The position numbers and the translations under genes were made by a program. From Acidobacteriota bacterium (GTDB lineage: Bacteria > Acidobacteriota > Terriglobia > Terriglobales > SCQP01), in contig DAHUYO010000018.1 in the NCBI GenBank assembly GCA_027315185.1, forward strand, positions 1 through 48,302: DNA of 48,302 nt, written 5' to 3'. A model generated the notes under the pieces. It worked only from the letters and a program-made list of their open reading frames with translations, was not told where the DNA came from and did not search any database. Shown here piece after piece: positions 1 through 7,770 of the stretch. Positions within the stretch are counted from its first letter, which is position 1. The number at the start of each line of letters is the position of its first letter.

Positions 1-62
1 ATGGAGCGGCGTAAGCAGCTTGGGCGGGCAATTGCCCCCGGCGGCGCGCTGCCAGGGAGGGC

Positions 63-1685
63 CTAGCGGCAAGCGGTATTGCCGGCGGCGGGAAAGGCGA
101 AGAAGCTGGAGCTGCGGGGCGGCAGGGAAACCCTGCCGGGATGCACGCCGCGGCCGCGGATGGGCGGCAAGGCGTTATCCGCGCCGAGCCGCAGGGTGCG
201 GCCGTTGAGCTGAACGCGGCGGGATTCTAGCCCGCGTGCGGTTAGCGTGTAGCGCTCGGCGGCCAAGGGCAGGCGAATGGCGCTCGCGCGGCGGCCGGCA
301 TTGATGGCCAGCAGGGTGACGCCGCCGCGGCGGCCACGCAGGCATTGGGCGTACAGGTAGGTATTGGCCCGCGGCCGGCCGCGGAAGCTCACGCCGGGAT
401 TCAGGACGGTGGCGCCCATCAGGCGGCGCCACAGCAGCGCCGCCCAATAATTGGGGCGGGGGCGGAAGGTCCGCGGCGACAGCAAGCCGTAGGTGCTGCC
501 CACCAGCGTGTTGTGCATGATGACCTGCACGCCGCGGCGCGCCAGGCTGGCGTGCTGAATCAAATAGCGGAACGTGTCCAAATAGCGGTCGGCCCAGGGA
601 TTCCCGCCGCAGGCGGCGCCGGCGGTCTCCGTGATCCACAGCGGCGTGCCGGGGTCGAAGCGGTCGCGCAGGCGGGCATAGAAGGCGGCGATTTTTTCCG
701 GCCGCGCGAACCATTCGGACGACAAGGCTTGCGCGGCGGTAATGCCGAGCGGCGAGCCGGGCGGCGCGCAGCGCGGCGAAAGCGCGGAATAAAGGTGATA
801 GCTGAAGACGGGAAAGACCGGGCCGGCGGCGCGCATCAGGTCGGAAGTTTTCAGCATCGGAATCGCGCCGCCGCCAATCGCGAAGGGCCCTTCGCCCGCC
901 GTGCCCGGGCCGAGCAGCAGCGTCCGCGGCGACGCGCGGTGCAGAAAGCGGCGGAAGATTTTGACGTCGCGGCCGAACTCCGCCGCGTCGTAGCCCTTGG
1001 GCGCGCCGCCGAACGCGGCGAAGTTCGGCTCGTTCATGAACTCCGCCGCCGCGATGCGGCCGCCCGCTGCGCGGGTGAACGCCAGCCAGCGTGCGGCCTG
1101 CGCGTCCGTCCAAACCCCGCGCGCATCGCGCGTGCCCGGGCTGATGGCGAAGGAGGTGACGATGGCGGCATGGGTCGCGTGGGCAAAGCGGATTACGCCG
1201 CGCCATTCTCCCCGCGTCAGAATCGTGGCAAAACCCGCGGGCGGCTGCTTCGGAGCGGGCCGATGCGAATCCCAAAAATCCACTGAGTTGGCGGAGGTGC
1301 CGCTGACGCGGAGATAATCCGGGCCCAGCGCGGCAGCCAGCCGCCGGAGGCGGGAGTTGGCGAGATGGATCGGCGCAAGCTGGGTGAATAAATCCGCCCG
1401 GTTGGGCCGCCCTGAGTGCGCCGCCACGGGATGCCGGGGATACGGCTTCCAGTACTGCCCGCCGGTGATCTCCACCATCTCAATGTTGAACGACTGAAAT
1501 CGCGGGCTCACGCGGCCCGCGCGGGGCATGGTGGCGGGGTTGAGCCGCGGCGGCGGGGGAGCGGACTGCGCAGCGCCGGGCAAGGCCAGCAAAATCGCCA
1601 CCGATGCCAAGGCGATGGCAGCGGCGGTCCGCCGCCAATGACTTCCGGATCGCGACCACCAACTTTCGGGTTTTTGCGCCACCAA
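63..1685 (-). CDS. secreted GH79-like glycoside hydrolase (heparanase / beta-glucuronidase type)
   Basis: This 540-residue protein has an N-terminal hydrophobic segment (about residues 20-42, ending GAAQSA), so it is probably exported. Family resemblance is to GH79 retaining hydrolases of the (beta/alpha)8 clan: EFMNEPN places a likely acid/base at Glu219, and LWITETAGAACGG a likely nucleophile at Glu353, followed by the heparanase-like stretch with VQVIMHNTL and a PNYW...LMGATVL segment. A C-terminal region of beta-rich character would be the usual beta-sandwich. The start is a TTG because GGAGG lies seven bases upstream and no ATG precedes the signal sequence. It is the last gene of an envelope cluster, 75 bases after the ArnT-like gene. 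The substrate is unknown; GH79 members act on glucuronic-acid-containing glycans. Family call is fairly sure, specificity is not. Confidence 0.8.
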   Translation of the reverse strand: MVAQKPESWWSRSGSHWRRTAAAIALASVAILLALPGAAQSAPPPPRLNPATMPRAGRVSPRFQSFNIEMVEITGGQYWKPYPRHPVAAHSGRPNRADLFTQLAPIHLANSRLRRLAAALGPDYLRVSGTSANSVDFWDSHRPAPKQPPAGFATILTRGEWRGVIRFAHATHAAIVTSFAISPGTRDARGVWTDAQAARWLAFTRAAGGRIAAAEFMNEPNFAAFGGAPKGYDAAEFGRDVKIFRRFLHRASPRTLLLGPGTAGEGPFAIGGGAIPMLKTSDLMRAAGPVFPVFSYHLYSALSPRCAPPGSPLGITAAQALSSEWFARPEKIAAFYARLRDRFDPGTPLWITETAGAACGGNPWADRYLDTFRYLIQHASLARRGVQVIMHNTLVGSTYGLLSPRTFRPRPNYWAALLWRRLMGATVLNPGVSFRGRPRANTYLYAQCLRGRRGGVTLLAINAGRRASAIRLPLAAERYTLTARGLESRRVQLNGRTLRLGADNALPPIRGRGVHPGRVSLPPRSSSFFAFPAAGNTACR

Positions 1686-1760
1686 CCTACCGCCTCCGCC
1701 GCTGCTCGGCTCAGTTTAGGCGACGGTGGCAGCCGGTTCAATGCGCGGAATCCGCGCCCA

Positions 1761-3680
1761 TCAATGAACGGCGGGCTGATGCATCGTTGGCGGCGCCGGC
1801 GCGGCGGCCGGTGGCTTCGCCTCGTTGTGGGGCGGCGATCTCCGTGACGGCGATTGCCGAGGCGGCGTTTGCGGCGGTGTCGCTGGCGGCGGCGGCGCCA
1901 GCCGCAGCAGCGCCCAGTTGGCGCCCAGCGGCGGCTCGATGGCGATGCGGGCGTCCAGGCCGTGGCGCAGCGCGGCGTTGACCAAGGCGGGAATCTGCCG
2001 GCGGCCGGTGGCCACCAGGCCGGCGCGCGGCCAGTCGGCTTGCGCGGTCAGCGGCAACGGGCGGCGATGAAGATAGAAGCCCAGCCCGTAGGTCATTTTC
2101 CGCGGCAGGTGGAACGCGTAAAGATTTTGGCCGGCGCAACTCCCGCCGGCCATGGGGGCGGACGCTTGCCGCGGATCCAGAATGGGCAGCCGCACCGTCG
2201 TCGGCGGTCCGCACTGCGCCCAGACCCCGGCGGCCAGGGGGCGGGCGCTGGCGATGGCGTTGACCTGGGGGCTCAACGTGCCGGTCAGCGACCAGGCGGC
2301 GGCGGCCAGAATGGCGCAGGTGAGGGCGATGTAGGCGGCAAAGCGGCGCCGCCACAGCAGCAGCCACAGCACCACCGCCGTTCCCAGGCCGGCCATCCAC
2401 ACCGCCGGATTGTGCAGGAAGTAATCGGCCGGAGGCCGCCAGGACGTGGGCGTGAACAGCCAGGGAAACAGCAAGATGCCGACGGGGATGGCGGCCGTCA
2501 ACGCGGCGCTGATCAGCCCCGGCCAGCGCGGCGGGGATTCTTCCCCGGCGGCGAACGCAATCAGCAGAATGGCGGCGGGGATGGCGGGCAAAATATATCC
2601 GGGCAGCTTGGACTGGGAGAGGCTGAAGAAGCCGGCCACGGCGATCAGCCATAGCCACAAAAACCACAGCAAGCCATCGGCCGGCCGCGACGCTTGCGCG
2701 CGCACGCCGCCGCGGTTACGCCCGGTGATGCGATGGAAGGCGTTGGCCAGCGGCAGCAGGCTCCAGCCGCTCCAGGGAAACACGGCCAGGAACAAGATCG
2801 GAAGAAAAAACCAAACCGGCTGGGGATGCTGGTAGCGGTTGGTGGCGAAGCGCTCCAGATTGTTTTGCCAGAAGAAGACCTTCAGAAACGCCGGCGTGCG
2901 CATGGAAACGGCGATATACCAGGGCAGCGTGACCACGGCGAACACCGTGATGGCCCCCGGGGTCAGCACGCGGCGCAGCCAATCCCAGCGCCGGCAGCGC
3001 AGGGCCATGAACACCAGCACCAAGCCTTCCAGCACCATCGCCACCGGTCCCTTGGCCAAGACGGCTAGGCCCAAGAAAGCGGCGGCCGCCCACAACCAGA
3101 GGCGGGAACCGGCGCCGCCGCCGGTGATCTGCGGGCGCAGCCAGAGATAGAGGCACAACAGCGAGAACGCCATCATCGCCGCCAGCGGCATATCCGTCGT
3201 GGCGGCGCGGGCGAAGCCGAACATGAAGCCCGAGGTCAGGGCGATGGCGGCCGTCCATCCGGCCGCGCGCCAGCCGCGCAGCGCGGCGGCGAAGGCGGCC
3301 AAGGCAGCGGCGAGCAGCAAGCCGAGCAGCGCGTTGGGCAGGCGCGAGCCGGCGGCGTTGACGCCTTTCACCGCGTCCCCGGCGGCCACCAGCCAATATT
3401 CCAGCACCGGCTTTTGCAGCCAGGGGGTGCCCAGCAATTTCGGGGTGACGAAGTTCTTGGCCGCCAGCATCTCCGCGCCGATTTCGGCATAGCGGGGTTC
3501 GTCGGGGCCGACCAAACCGAAGGCCGCGAGGCCATGCAGGAACATCACCCAGCCCAGCGCGGCGAAGCCGGCGGCGGCGAGCAGGCCCAGCAACAGGGCC
3601 CGCGGGCGGCGGGCGGCGGCCCGCAGTGGCGGCGTGCCGCGCGCATCCGTGGCCGGGCGGGGGGAGTTGGTGTCAGGCAT
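1761..3680 (-). CDS. ArnT/PMT-like lipid-linked sugar glycosyltransferase (GT-C fold)
   Basis: This 639-residue polytopic membrane protein has the GT-C signature on the first periplasmic loop, GPDEPRYAEIG at about residues 58-68 with Asp60/Glu61 as expected catalytic acids, followed by GTPWLQKPVLEYWL, which is typical of the ArnT/PMT-2 family. About a dozen hydrophobic segments follow. Known members move aminoarabinose, mannose or another sugar from a polyprenyl carrier to lipid A or protein on the outer face of the inner membrane; the donor here cannot be read from sequence. The last 45 residues are a proline- and alanine-rich low-complexity tail. GAGG six bases before the ATG supports the start. 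It begins 15 bases after the stop of the LpxL-like acyltransferase gene, which suggests a joint role in envelope glycolipid modification. Confidence 0.83.
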   Translation of the reverse strand: MPDTNSPRPATDARGTPPLRAAARRPRALLLGLLAAAGFAALGWVMFLHGLAAFGLVGPDEPRYAEIGAEMLAAKNFVTPKLLGTPWLQKPVLEYWLVAAGDAVKGVNAAGSRLPNALLGLLLAAALAAFAAALRGWRAAGWTAAIALTSGFMFGFARAATTDMPLAAMMAFSLLCLYLWLRPQITGGGAGSRLWLWAAAAFLGLAVLAKGPVAMVLEGLVLVFMALRCRRWDWLRRVLTPGAITVFAVVTLPWYIAVSMRTPAFLKVFFWQNNLERFATNRYQHPQPVWFFLPILFLAVFPWSGWSLLPLANAFHRITGRNRGGVRAQASRPADGLLWFLWLWLIAVAGFFSLSQSKLPGYILPAIPAAILLIAFAAGEESPPRWPGLISAALTAAIPVGILLFPWLFTPTSWRPPADYFLHNPAVWMAGLGTAVVLWLLLWRRRFAAYIALTCAILAAAAWSLTGTLSPQVNAIASARPLAAGVWAQCGPPTTVRLPILDPRQASAPMAGGSCAGQNLYAFHLPRKMTYGLGFYLHRRPLPLTAQADWPRAGLVATGRRQIPALVNAALRHGLDARIAIEPPLGANWALLRLAPPPPATPPQTPPRQSPSRRSPPHNEAKPPAAAPAPPTMHQPAVH

Positions 3681-3695
3681 CAGCGGCCTCTGTTC

Positions 3696-4670
3696 TCAAT
3701 AAATCGGCGGCTCGCCGGCGGGGCGGGTTTTCCAGCGCCGGTGCACCCACAACCATTGGTCGGGATAACGGCGAATCCACCGCTCCAGCACGGCGTTGTA
3801 GGTGGCGGTGTTGGCCAGGGTGTCGGCGTCGTCGTCGCCGCTGCGCTGCGTCGGCGCCTCGCGATCAAAATACAACACGTATTTACGCCGCGCCTCCTCC
3901 CAAACAGTGAAGCCCGGCACCACGGCCGCGCCGGTGCGCTGGGCGATGCGCGCCAAGCCCGTGGCGGTGCAGGCCAGGACGCCGAAAAAAGGGACAAAGC
4001 AGCCCTGCGGAGGAGAGGAGTTTTGATCCAAAAGGATGCCCACCGCTTCGTTGTGTTGCATCGCGGTGACCAGTTGCCGGGCGAAGCCGCGCTTGCCGAT
4101 CGGCTGGTTGCCGTGCAGGCCGCGATAGCAGTTGACCATGGCGTTCAGGTACGGATTGTCCAGCGGGCGAATCACGAACTTCATGGGATGGCCGTTGAGG
4201 CTGTGCGCGAAGCTGGATAGCTCCCAGGCGCCGAGATGCGCGGTCAAGATCAGCACCCCGCGGCCACGGGCTTGCGCGGCGAGAAAATGCTCCAGCCCTT
4301 CGGTCTCCACCAAATCGCCGATGGTTTCGCGGCGCGCCCGCGGGAAAAGGCAAAACTCGGCCAATTGCCGGCCCAGATGATGGTACAGGCGGCGCAGCAG
4401 GCGGCGGCGCTGCGCCGGCGGCATGGCGGGGAAGGCGAGGCCCAGATTGCGTTCGCCGACCCGAATCAGCCGCCGGTGGCCGTAATAGAACGCGGCGGCG
4501 ACAGAATAGCCGATGGCGCGGGCGGCGGGCCGGGGCAGGGCGCCGAGGACGCTTTTGGCCAGCCAAACCGGGGCGTATTCCAGCCGGTAGCGCCAACGCG
4601 CCCGTTTTCCGTTGTCCCGCCGCACCGGTGGCGGCGCAGGTGCGGGGGCGATGGTGGGTGGGACAGCCAC
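3696..4670 (-). CDS. LpxL/HtrB-type lysophospholipid acyltransferase
   Basis: The protein resembles late lipid A acyltransferases. The catalytic H-x4-E motif is present as TAHLGAWE (His145/Glu150 from the start chosen here), followed by downstream blocks GILLDQNSSPPQGCFVPFFG and the PDQWLWVHRRWK end that is characteristic of this family. The open frame extends further upstream to 4955, but that extension is low-complexity and overlaps the divergent TPR gene, so I chose a GTG that gives 324 residues, near the usual size; another GTG sits at 4625. Neither has a clear ribosome site, so the start is uncertain. A membrane-anchoring stretch follows the N terminus (YAPVWLAKSVLGAL). It is first in a minus-strand run with the ArnT-like and GH79-like genes. 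Alternatives in the family include acylation of lipids other than lipid A. Confidence 0.8.
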   Translation of the reverse strand: MAVPPTIAPAPAPPPVRRDNGKRARWRYRLEYAPVWLAKSVLGALPRPAARAIGYSVAAAFYYGHRRLIRVGERNLGLAFPAMPPAQRRRLLRRLYHHLGRQLAEFCLFPRARRETIGDLVETEGLEHFLAAQARGRGVLILTAHLGAWELSSFAHSLNGHPMKFVIRPLDNPYLNAMVNCYRGLHGNQPIGKRGFARQLVTAMQHNEAVGILLDQNSSPPQGCFVPFFGVLACTATGLARIAQRTGAAVVPGFTVWEEARRKYVLYFDREAPTQRSGDDDADTLANTATYNAVLERWIRRYPDQWLWVHRRWKTRPAGEPPIY

Positions 4671-4835
4671 GACAGTTTGATTGTGCCAGGGGACGGGCCG
4701 AAGGTCCGAGCGCAGGCGGCGGCGTTCTCGCCGCGGCGCCGGGCAGGGACGGGCCCGCGGCGGGCGGAGGCGGCATGGCCGCCCATGCCGGCGCCGGGAG
4801 GCCCCAGCCGCGCTGCGCCGGAACGGAAAATGCGG

Positions 4836-4841
4836 TACAAT
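4836..4841 (+). promoter_or_regulatory. candidate -10 element of the TPR gene
   Basis: TACAAT stands out in the GC-rich divergent gap between the acyltransferase and TPR genes. It would give a leader of roughly 50 bases before the ATG, which has its own GGAGG. No good -35 hexamer is visible 17 bases upstream, so this is a candidate only. Confidence 0.4.
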
Positions 4842-4895
4842 GCCGCCAGCTTCGGGAATCGGGCAGATTGCCGCAAGCTGGAGGGGCCCGCCGTG

Positions 4896-5846
4896 ATGCG
4901 CCTCGTGTTGTCTTTGTTCCTGCTGGCCGGTTTGAGCGCCGCCGCCCAAGCCCAAGTGACTCCCCTACCGGGGAGTGCTCCCACCGCCCCGCCGCTTCCC
5001 AAAGCCACTGCCGCCGCCAGCGGCGTTTCCACCGCCGCCGCCAACGCGCCCCCGCCGCGTCCGCTCACGCTCAGTGAGCGGGCCGACATCATGATGGCGC
5101 GCAAGGAATACTACGCGGCCGTGGATCTGTTGCGGGAGGATCTGCGCCAGCACCCGCATGACGCCAACCTGGCGAACCGCATCGGTATCTCCTATCAACT
5201 GCTCAACCAGCCGTTCGCGGCCTCGAAGTATTACGAAAAGGCCATCCGCTTCAACCGCCGCTTGGCCCAGCCATACAACAACCTCGGCACCATTTACTAC
5301 GATGAGCGCAACTACGGGCATGCCCTGACGCTGTACCACCGGGCCATCCACTTGAGCCACGGCACCGTGGCGGCGTTTTACGTCAATGCCGGGACCGCTG
5401 AGTTCATGCGCAAGCACCTGAAGAACGCGGGCAGGGATTATCTCGCCGCGCTGCGGCTGGATCCCCTGGCGCTGGATCCGACCCACGAAGGCGGCAACGC
5501 GGTCCAGGACAGCTCGGTCAGCGATCCGGCGCGGTACCATTTTTTCCTCTCCAAGCTCTATTGCGAGCTGGGGGACTTGCCCGACGCCATGCACCAGTTC
5601 CGCCAGGCGCTGGAATTGCAGTATGCGCACATTGCCCGCGTCTGCCATGACAAGGTGTTTCAGCCGCTGGTCGCGCGTCCCGACTTTCAGGCGATGGTGA
5701 CGCCGCCGGCGCCGGGCCAGCCGTTGCCGCCGGGCTCGCCCAGTTTGGCGGTGATTCAAAGCCTGGCGGCTTGCCGTTTGCCGCCGCCGAAACCCGCCGC
5801 CGGCGCCACGAACGGGCCGGCCCAACCGGCGCATCTCATTCCCTAG
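4896..5846 (+). CDS. periplasmic TPR-repeat protein
   Basis: This 316-residue protein starts with a clean signal peptide (MRLVLSLFLLAGLSAAAQA). After an alanine/proline-rich linker it carries about four tetratricopeptide repeats between residues 60 and 230, with readable TPR helices such as NRIGISYQLLNQPFAASKYYEKAIRF-type units and PYNNLGTIYYDERNYGHALTLY. TPRs are protein-interaction scaffolds; no catalytic domain is present. The start is the ATG with GGAGG eleven bases upstream; a longer in-frame reading exists but lacks the signal peptide at its N terminus and overlaps the opposite gene. It opens a plus-strand run with a cysteine-rich unknown, a second TPR protein and a ClC channel. Partner and pathway are unknown. 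Confidence 0.8.
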   Translation: MRLVLSLFLLAGLSAAAQAQVTPLPGSAPTAPPLPKATAAASGVSTAAANAPPPRPLTLSERADIMMARKEYYAAVDLLREDLRQHPHDANLANRIGISYQLLNQPFAASKYYEKAIRFNRRLAQPYNNLGTIYYDERNYGHALTLYHRAIHLSHGTVAAFYVNAGTAEFMRKHLKNAGRDYLAALRLDPLALDPTHEGGNAVQDSSVSDPARYHFFLSKLYCELGDLPDAMHQFRQALELQYAHIARVCHDKVFQPLVARPDFQAMVTPPAPGQPLPPGSPSLAVIQSLAACRLPPPKPAAGATNGPAQPAHLIP

Positions 5847-5928
5847 CCGCGGGGAAGAGCCAGAGCGGCGAAAAGCGGCGCGGCGGGCCGTGCTACGCTG
5901 AACGTCAACGCCTGTTTGGCCCCGCTCG

Positions 5929-6561
5929 ATGTGTCCTTTGTGTGAAAAACGACGCGCCAAGCGCTTCTGCCCGGCGCAGGGTGAAGCGATTTGCGCGCCG
6001 TGTTGCGGCAGCTATCGCGAGGTCACGCTGGACTGCCCGCTGAGTTGCCCGCATCTGCGGGCTAGCCGCGCCCACGGCGCGCGCGAGACATCCCTGGAGT
6101 TGCCGCCGCCGGTCTCGCCGGAACTGCGCTTGCCGCCGCATTTCGGCGGTGATCATGAGGATCTGCTGCGGAGCCTGTGCGCCGCCATTGGCGGTTTCTG
6201 GGCGGAGAGCCCGGCGTTGAGCGATCCCGATCTGCTCGATGTGCTGCGCCACGCGGCGCAAACCTGGGCGGCGCAGCGGGCGGGAGTGGTGTTCGAGTCT
6301 CATCCCACCGGAGCGCTGCGCGAAGGGCTATACCGGCGCCTGCAAGACGCGCTGCGGGAGTACCGGCCGCCGGAGCGCGGGCTGGCGCCGCTGCCGCCGC
6401 CGCGAACCGAGGAGCTGGAAATGGCGGTGGTGTATTTGGCGCGGCTGGTGCGGCTGCGCGCCAATGGGCGGCCGCGGTCGCGCCTCTGCCTGGAATGGCT
6501 GGCGCCGGAGGCGCTGCGTGCCGCCGCCCAGCCGGCCGGCTCATTAATCGTCGCCCCGTAG
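5929..6561 (+). CDS. conserved unknown with N-terminal cysteine-rich zinc-binding-like domain
   Basis: I do not recognise a named function. The first 42 residues are packed with cysteines in paired arrangement: CPLC, then FC, then CAPCC, then DCPLSCPHL, a pattern that suggests a small zinc-binding module. The remaining 165 residues are predicted helical with no cysteines except isolated ones, and include ELEMAVVYLARLVRLRANG. There is no signal peptide or membrane segment, so the protein is probably cytoplasmic. An extended -10 (TGCTACGCT, 5891-5899) precedes the start by about 30 bases, but no clear ribosome-binding site is present. The next gene begins six bases after the stop. Similar short cysteine headers occur in hypothetical proteins I associate with Acidobacteriota, which is a recollection and not a search result. 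Confidence 0.7.
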   Translation: MCPLCEKRRAKRFCPAQGEAICAPCCGSYREVTLDCPLSCPHLRASRAHGARETSLELPPPVSPELRLPPHFGGDHEDLLRSLCAAIGGFWAESPALSDPDLLDVLRHAAQTWAAQRAGVVFESHPTGALREGLYRRLQDALREYRPPERGLAPLPPPRTEELEMAVVYLARLVRLRANGRPRSRLCLEWLAPEALRAAAQPAGSLIVAP

Positions 6562-6567
6562 CAGCCC

Positions 6568-7770
6568 ATGTCCACGCCTACGCCACCCACTCCCCCATCG
6601 CAGTTGCGGCAAGCCCGCCAAGACACCGTGGCGCTGGCCGTGCTGATCGCGGTGGTTCTGATCGGATTCGCCGTCACCGCCTGGCTGGTTCGCCGCTATG
6701 ACGCCGTGCGTGCGGCCCGTGCCTGGAACTGGCAGCGGGACGGCGCGCAGGCGCTCCAGCGCGGCCAGCCGCGGCAAGCGGCCGAGGATTATCGCAACGC
6801 GCTGGCCTACAACAGCGACAACGCCGGCTACCAATTTGGCTTGGGCACCGCGTTGTTTCAGAGTGGCGAACTGAACCAGGCGCGCCATTACTTTTCCATC
6901 CTTTGGCAGCAGACGCCCCAGTCCGGGCCGGTGAACCTTAGCCTGGCGCGGGTGGAGGCCAAGGATGGCAATGCGAGCGCCGCGGTCCGCTATTACCACA
7001 ACGCGATTTATGGCTTATGGCAGAGCAATGGCGCCGCCCAGCGGGAGGCGGCGCGCCGGGAGCTGATCGCGTTCTTGCTTCGCGAGGGCGAAGAGACCCA
7101 AGCCGACGCGGAGATTTTGGCGCTCGGGGCGACCTTGCCGCCCACCGCCGCGGCGCGCATCGCCATCGGCCAGCAGTTGCTGGCGGTGGGGGACAACCAT
7201 CATGCCTTGCAGGAATTCCAGGCGGCGCTCCACCAAGGCGCCAATAACTACGCGGCGCTGGTGGGGGCGGGGCGGGCCTCCTTCCGCCTGGCCCAGTACG
7301 CGCAGGCCCGGGCCTATCTGCAACGCGCGGTTCGCCTGCGGCCCCACGACATCGTCGCCGCGCCGTTGCTGGCCACCACCAACGAGGTGCTGGAGCTGGA
7401 CCCCTACGCCTTCGGCGTTTCCCGCCCGGAACGGGACGAGCGCGTGCGGCGGGATCTGCAAATCGCCCTGGCGCGGCTCCATCGCTGCCTGCCCGCCCCG
7501 CCGCCAACCAAGGCCGGCGGCAAGTCGTCCGTGGCTCCGGCGGCGCCGGCGCCGGCTCCCGCGCCGTTAGCCAAACTCGCCGCCACCGGCCAAGCGCTCC
7601 AGCGGCAAATGGCCCGCGGGCAGCTATTCCGTGGCCCCGACGCCGTCTCCCAAATCATGGGCTTCGTTTTTCAGGTCGAGCAAGCGACCGCAGCCACCTG
7701 CGGCGCGCCCACCGGCTCCGATCTGGCGCTGTTGCTGATCGCCCGGCAACGGGCTGGAGGCGGACAATGA
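6568..7770 (+). CDS. single-pass membrane TPR protein
   Basis: The 400-residue protein has one N-terminal membrane helix (TVALAVLIAVVLIGFAVTAWL, about residues 21-41) and then several TPR units, for example NWQRDGAQALQRGQPRQAAEDYRNAL and GRASFRLAQYAQARAYLQRAVRL. A proline- and alanine-rich linker near residues 310-335 separates these from a short C-terminal segment. It probably faces the periplasm and scaffolds other proteins. The start lies six bases after the previous stop and the stop overlaps the ATG of the ClC gene (ATGA), so translation is likely coupled across this run. No enzymatic motif is visible. Co-occurrence with a second TPR protein upstream suggests a shared complex, but that is inference. 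Confidence 0.78.
   Translation: MSTPTPPTPPSQLRQARQDTVALAVLIAVVLIGFAVTAWLVRRYDAVRAARAWNWQRDGAQALQRGQPRQAAEDYRNALAYNSDNAGYQFGLGTALFQSGELNQARHYFSILWQQTPQSGPVNLSLARVEAKDGNASAAVRYYHNAIYGLWQSNGAAQREAARRELIAFLLREGEETQADAEILALGATLPPTAAARIAIGQQLLAVGDNHHALQEFQAALHQGANNYAALVGAGRASFRLAQYAQARAYLQRAVRLRPHDIVAAPLLATTNEVLELDPYAFGVSRPERDERVRRDLQIALARLHRCLPAPPPTKAGGKSSVAPAAPAPAPAPLAKLAATGQALQRQMARGQLFRGPDAVSQIMGFVFQVEQATAATCGAPTGSDLALLLIARQRAGGGQ

Noticed and set aside
4236-4895. N-terminal extension of the periplasmic TPR protein.
   Set aside because: It lies opposite the acyltransferase gene and would bury the signal peptide found at the ATG at 4896.
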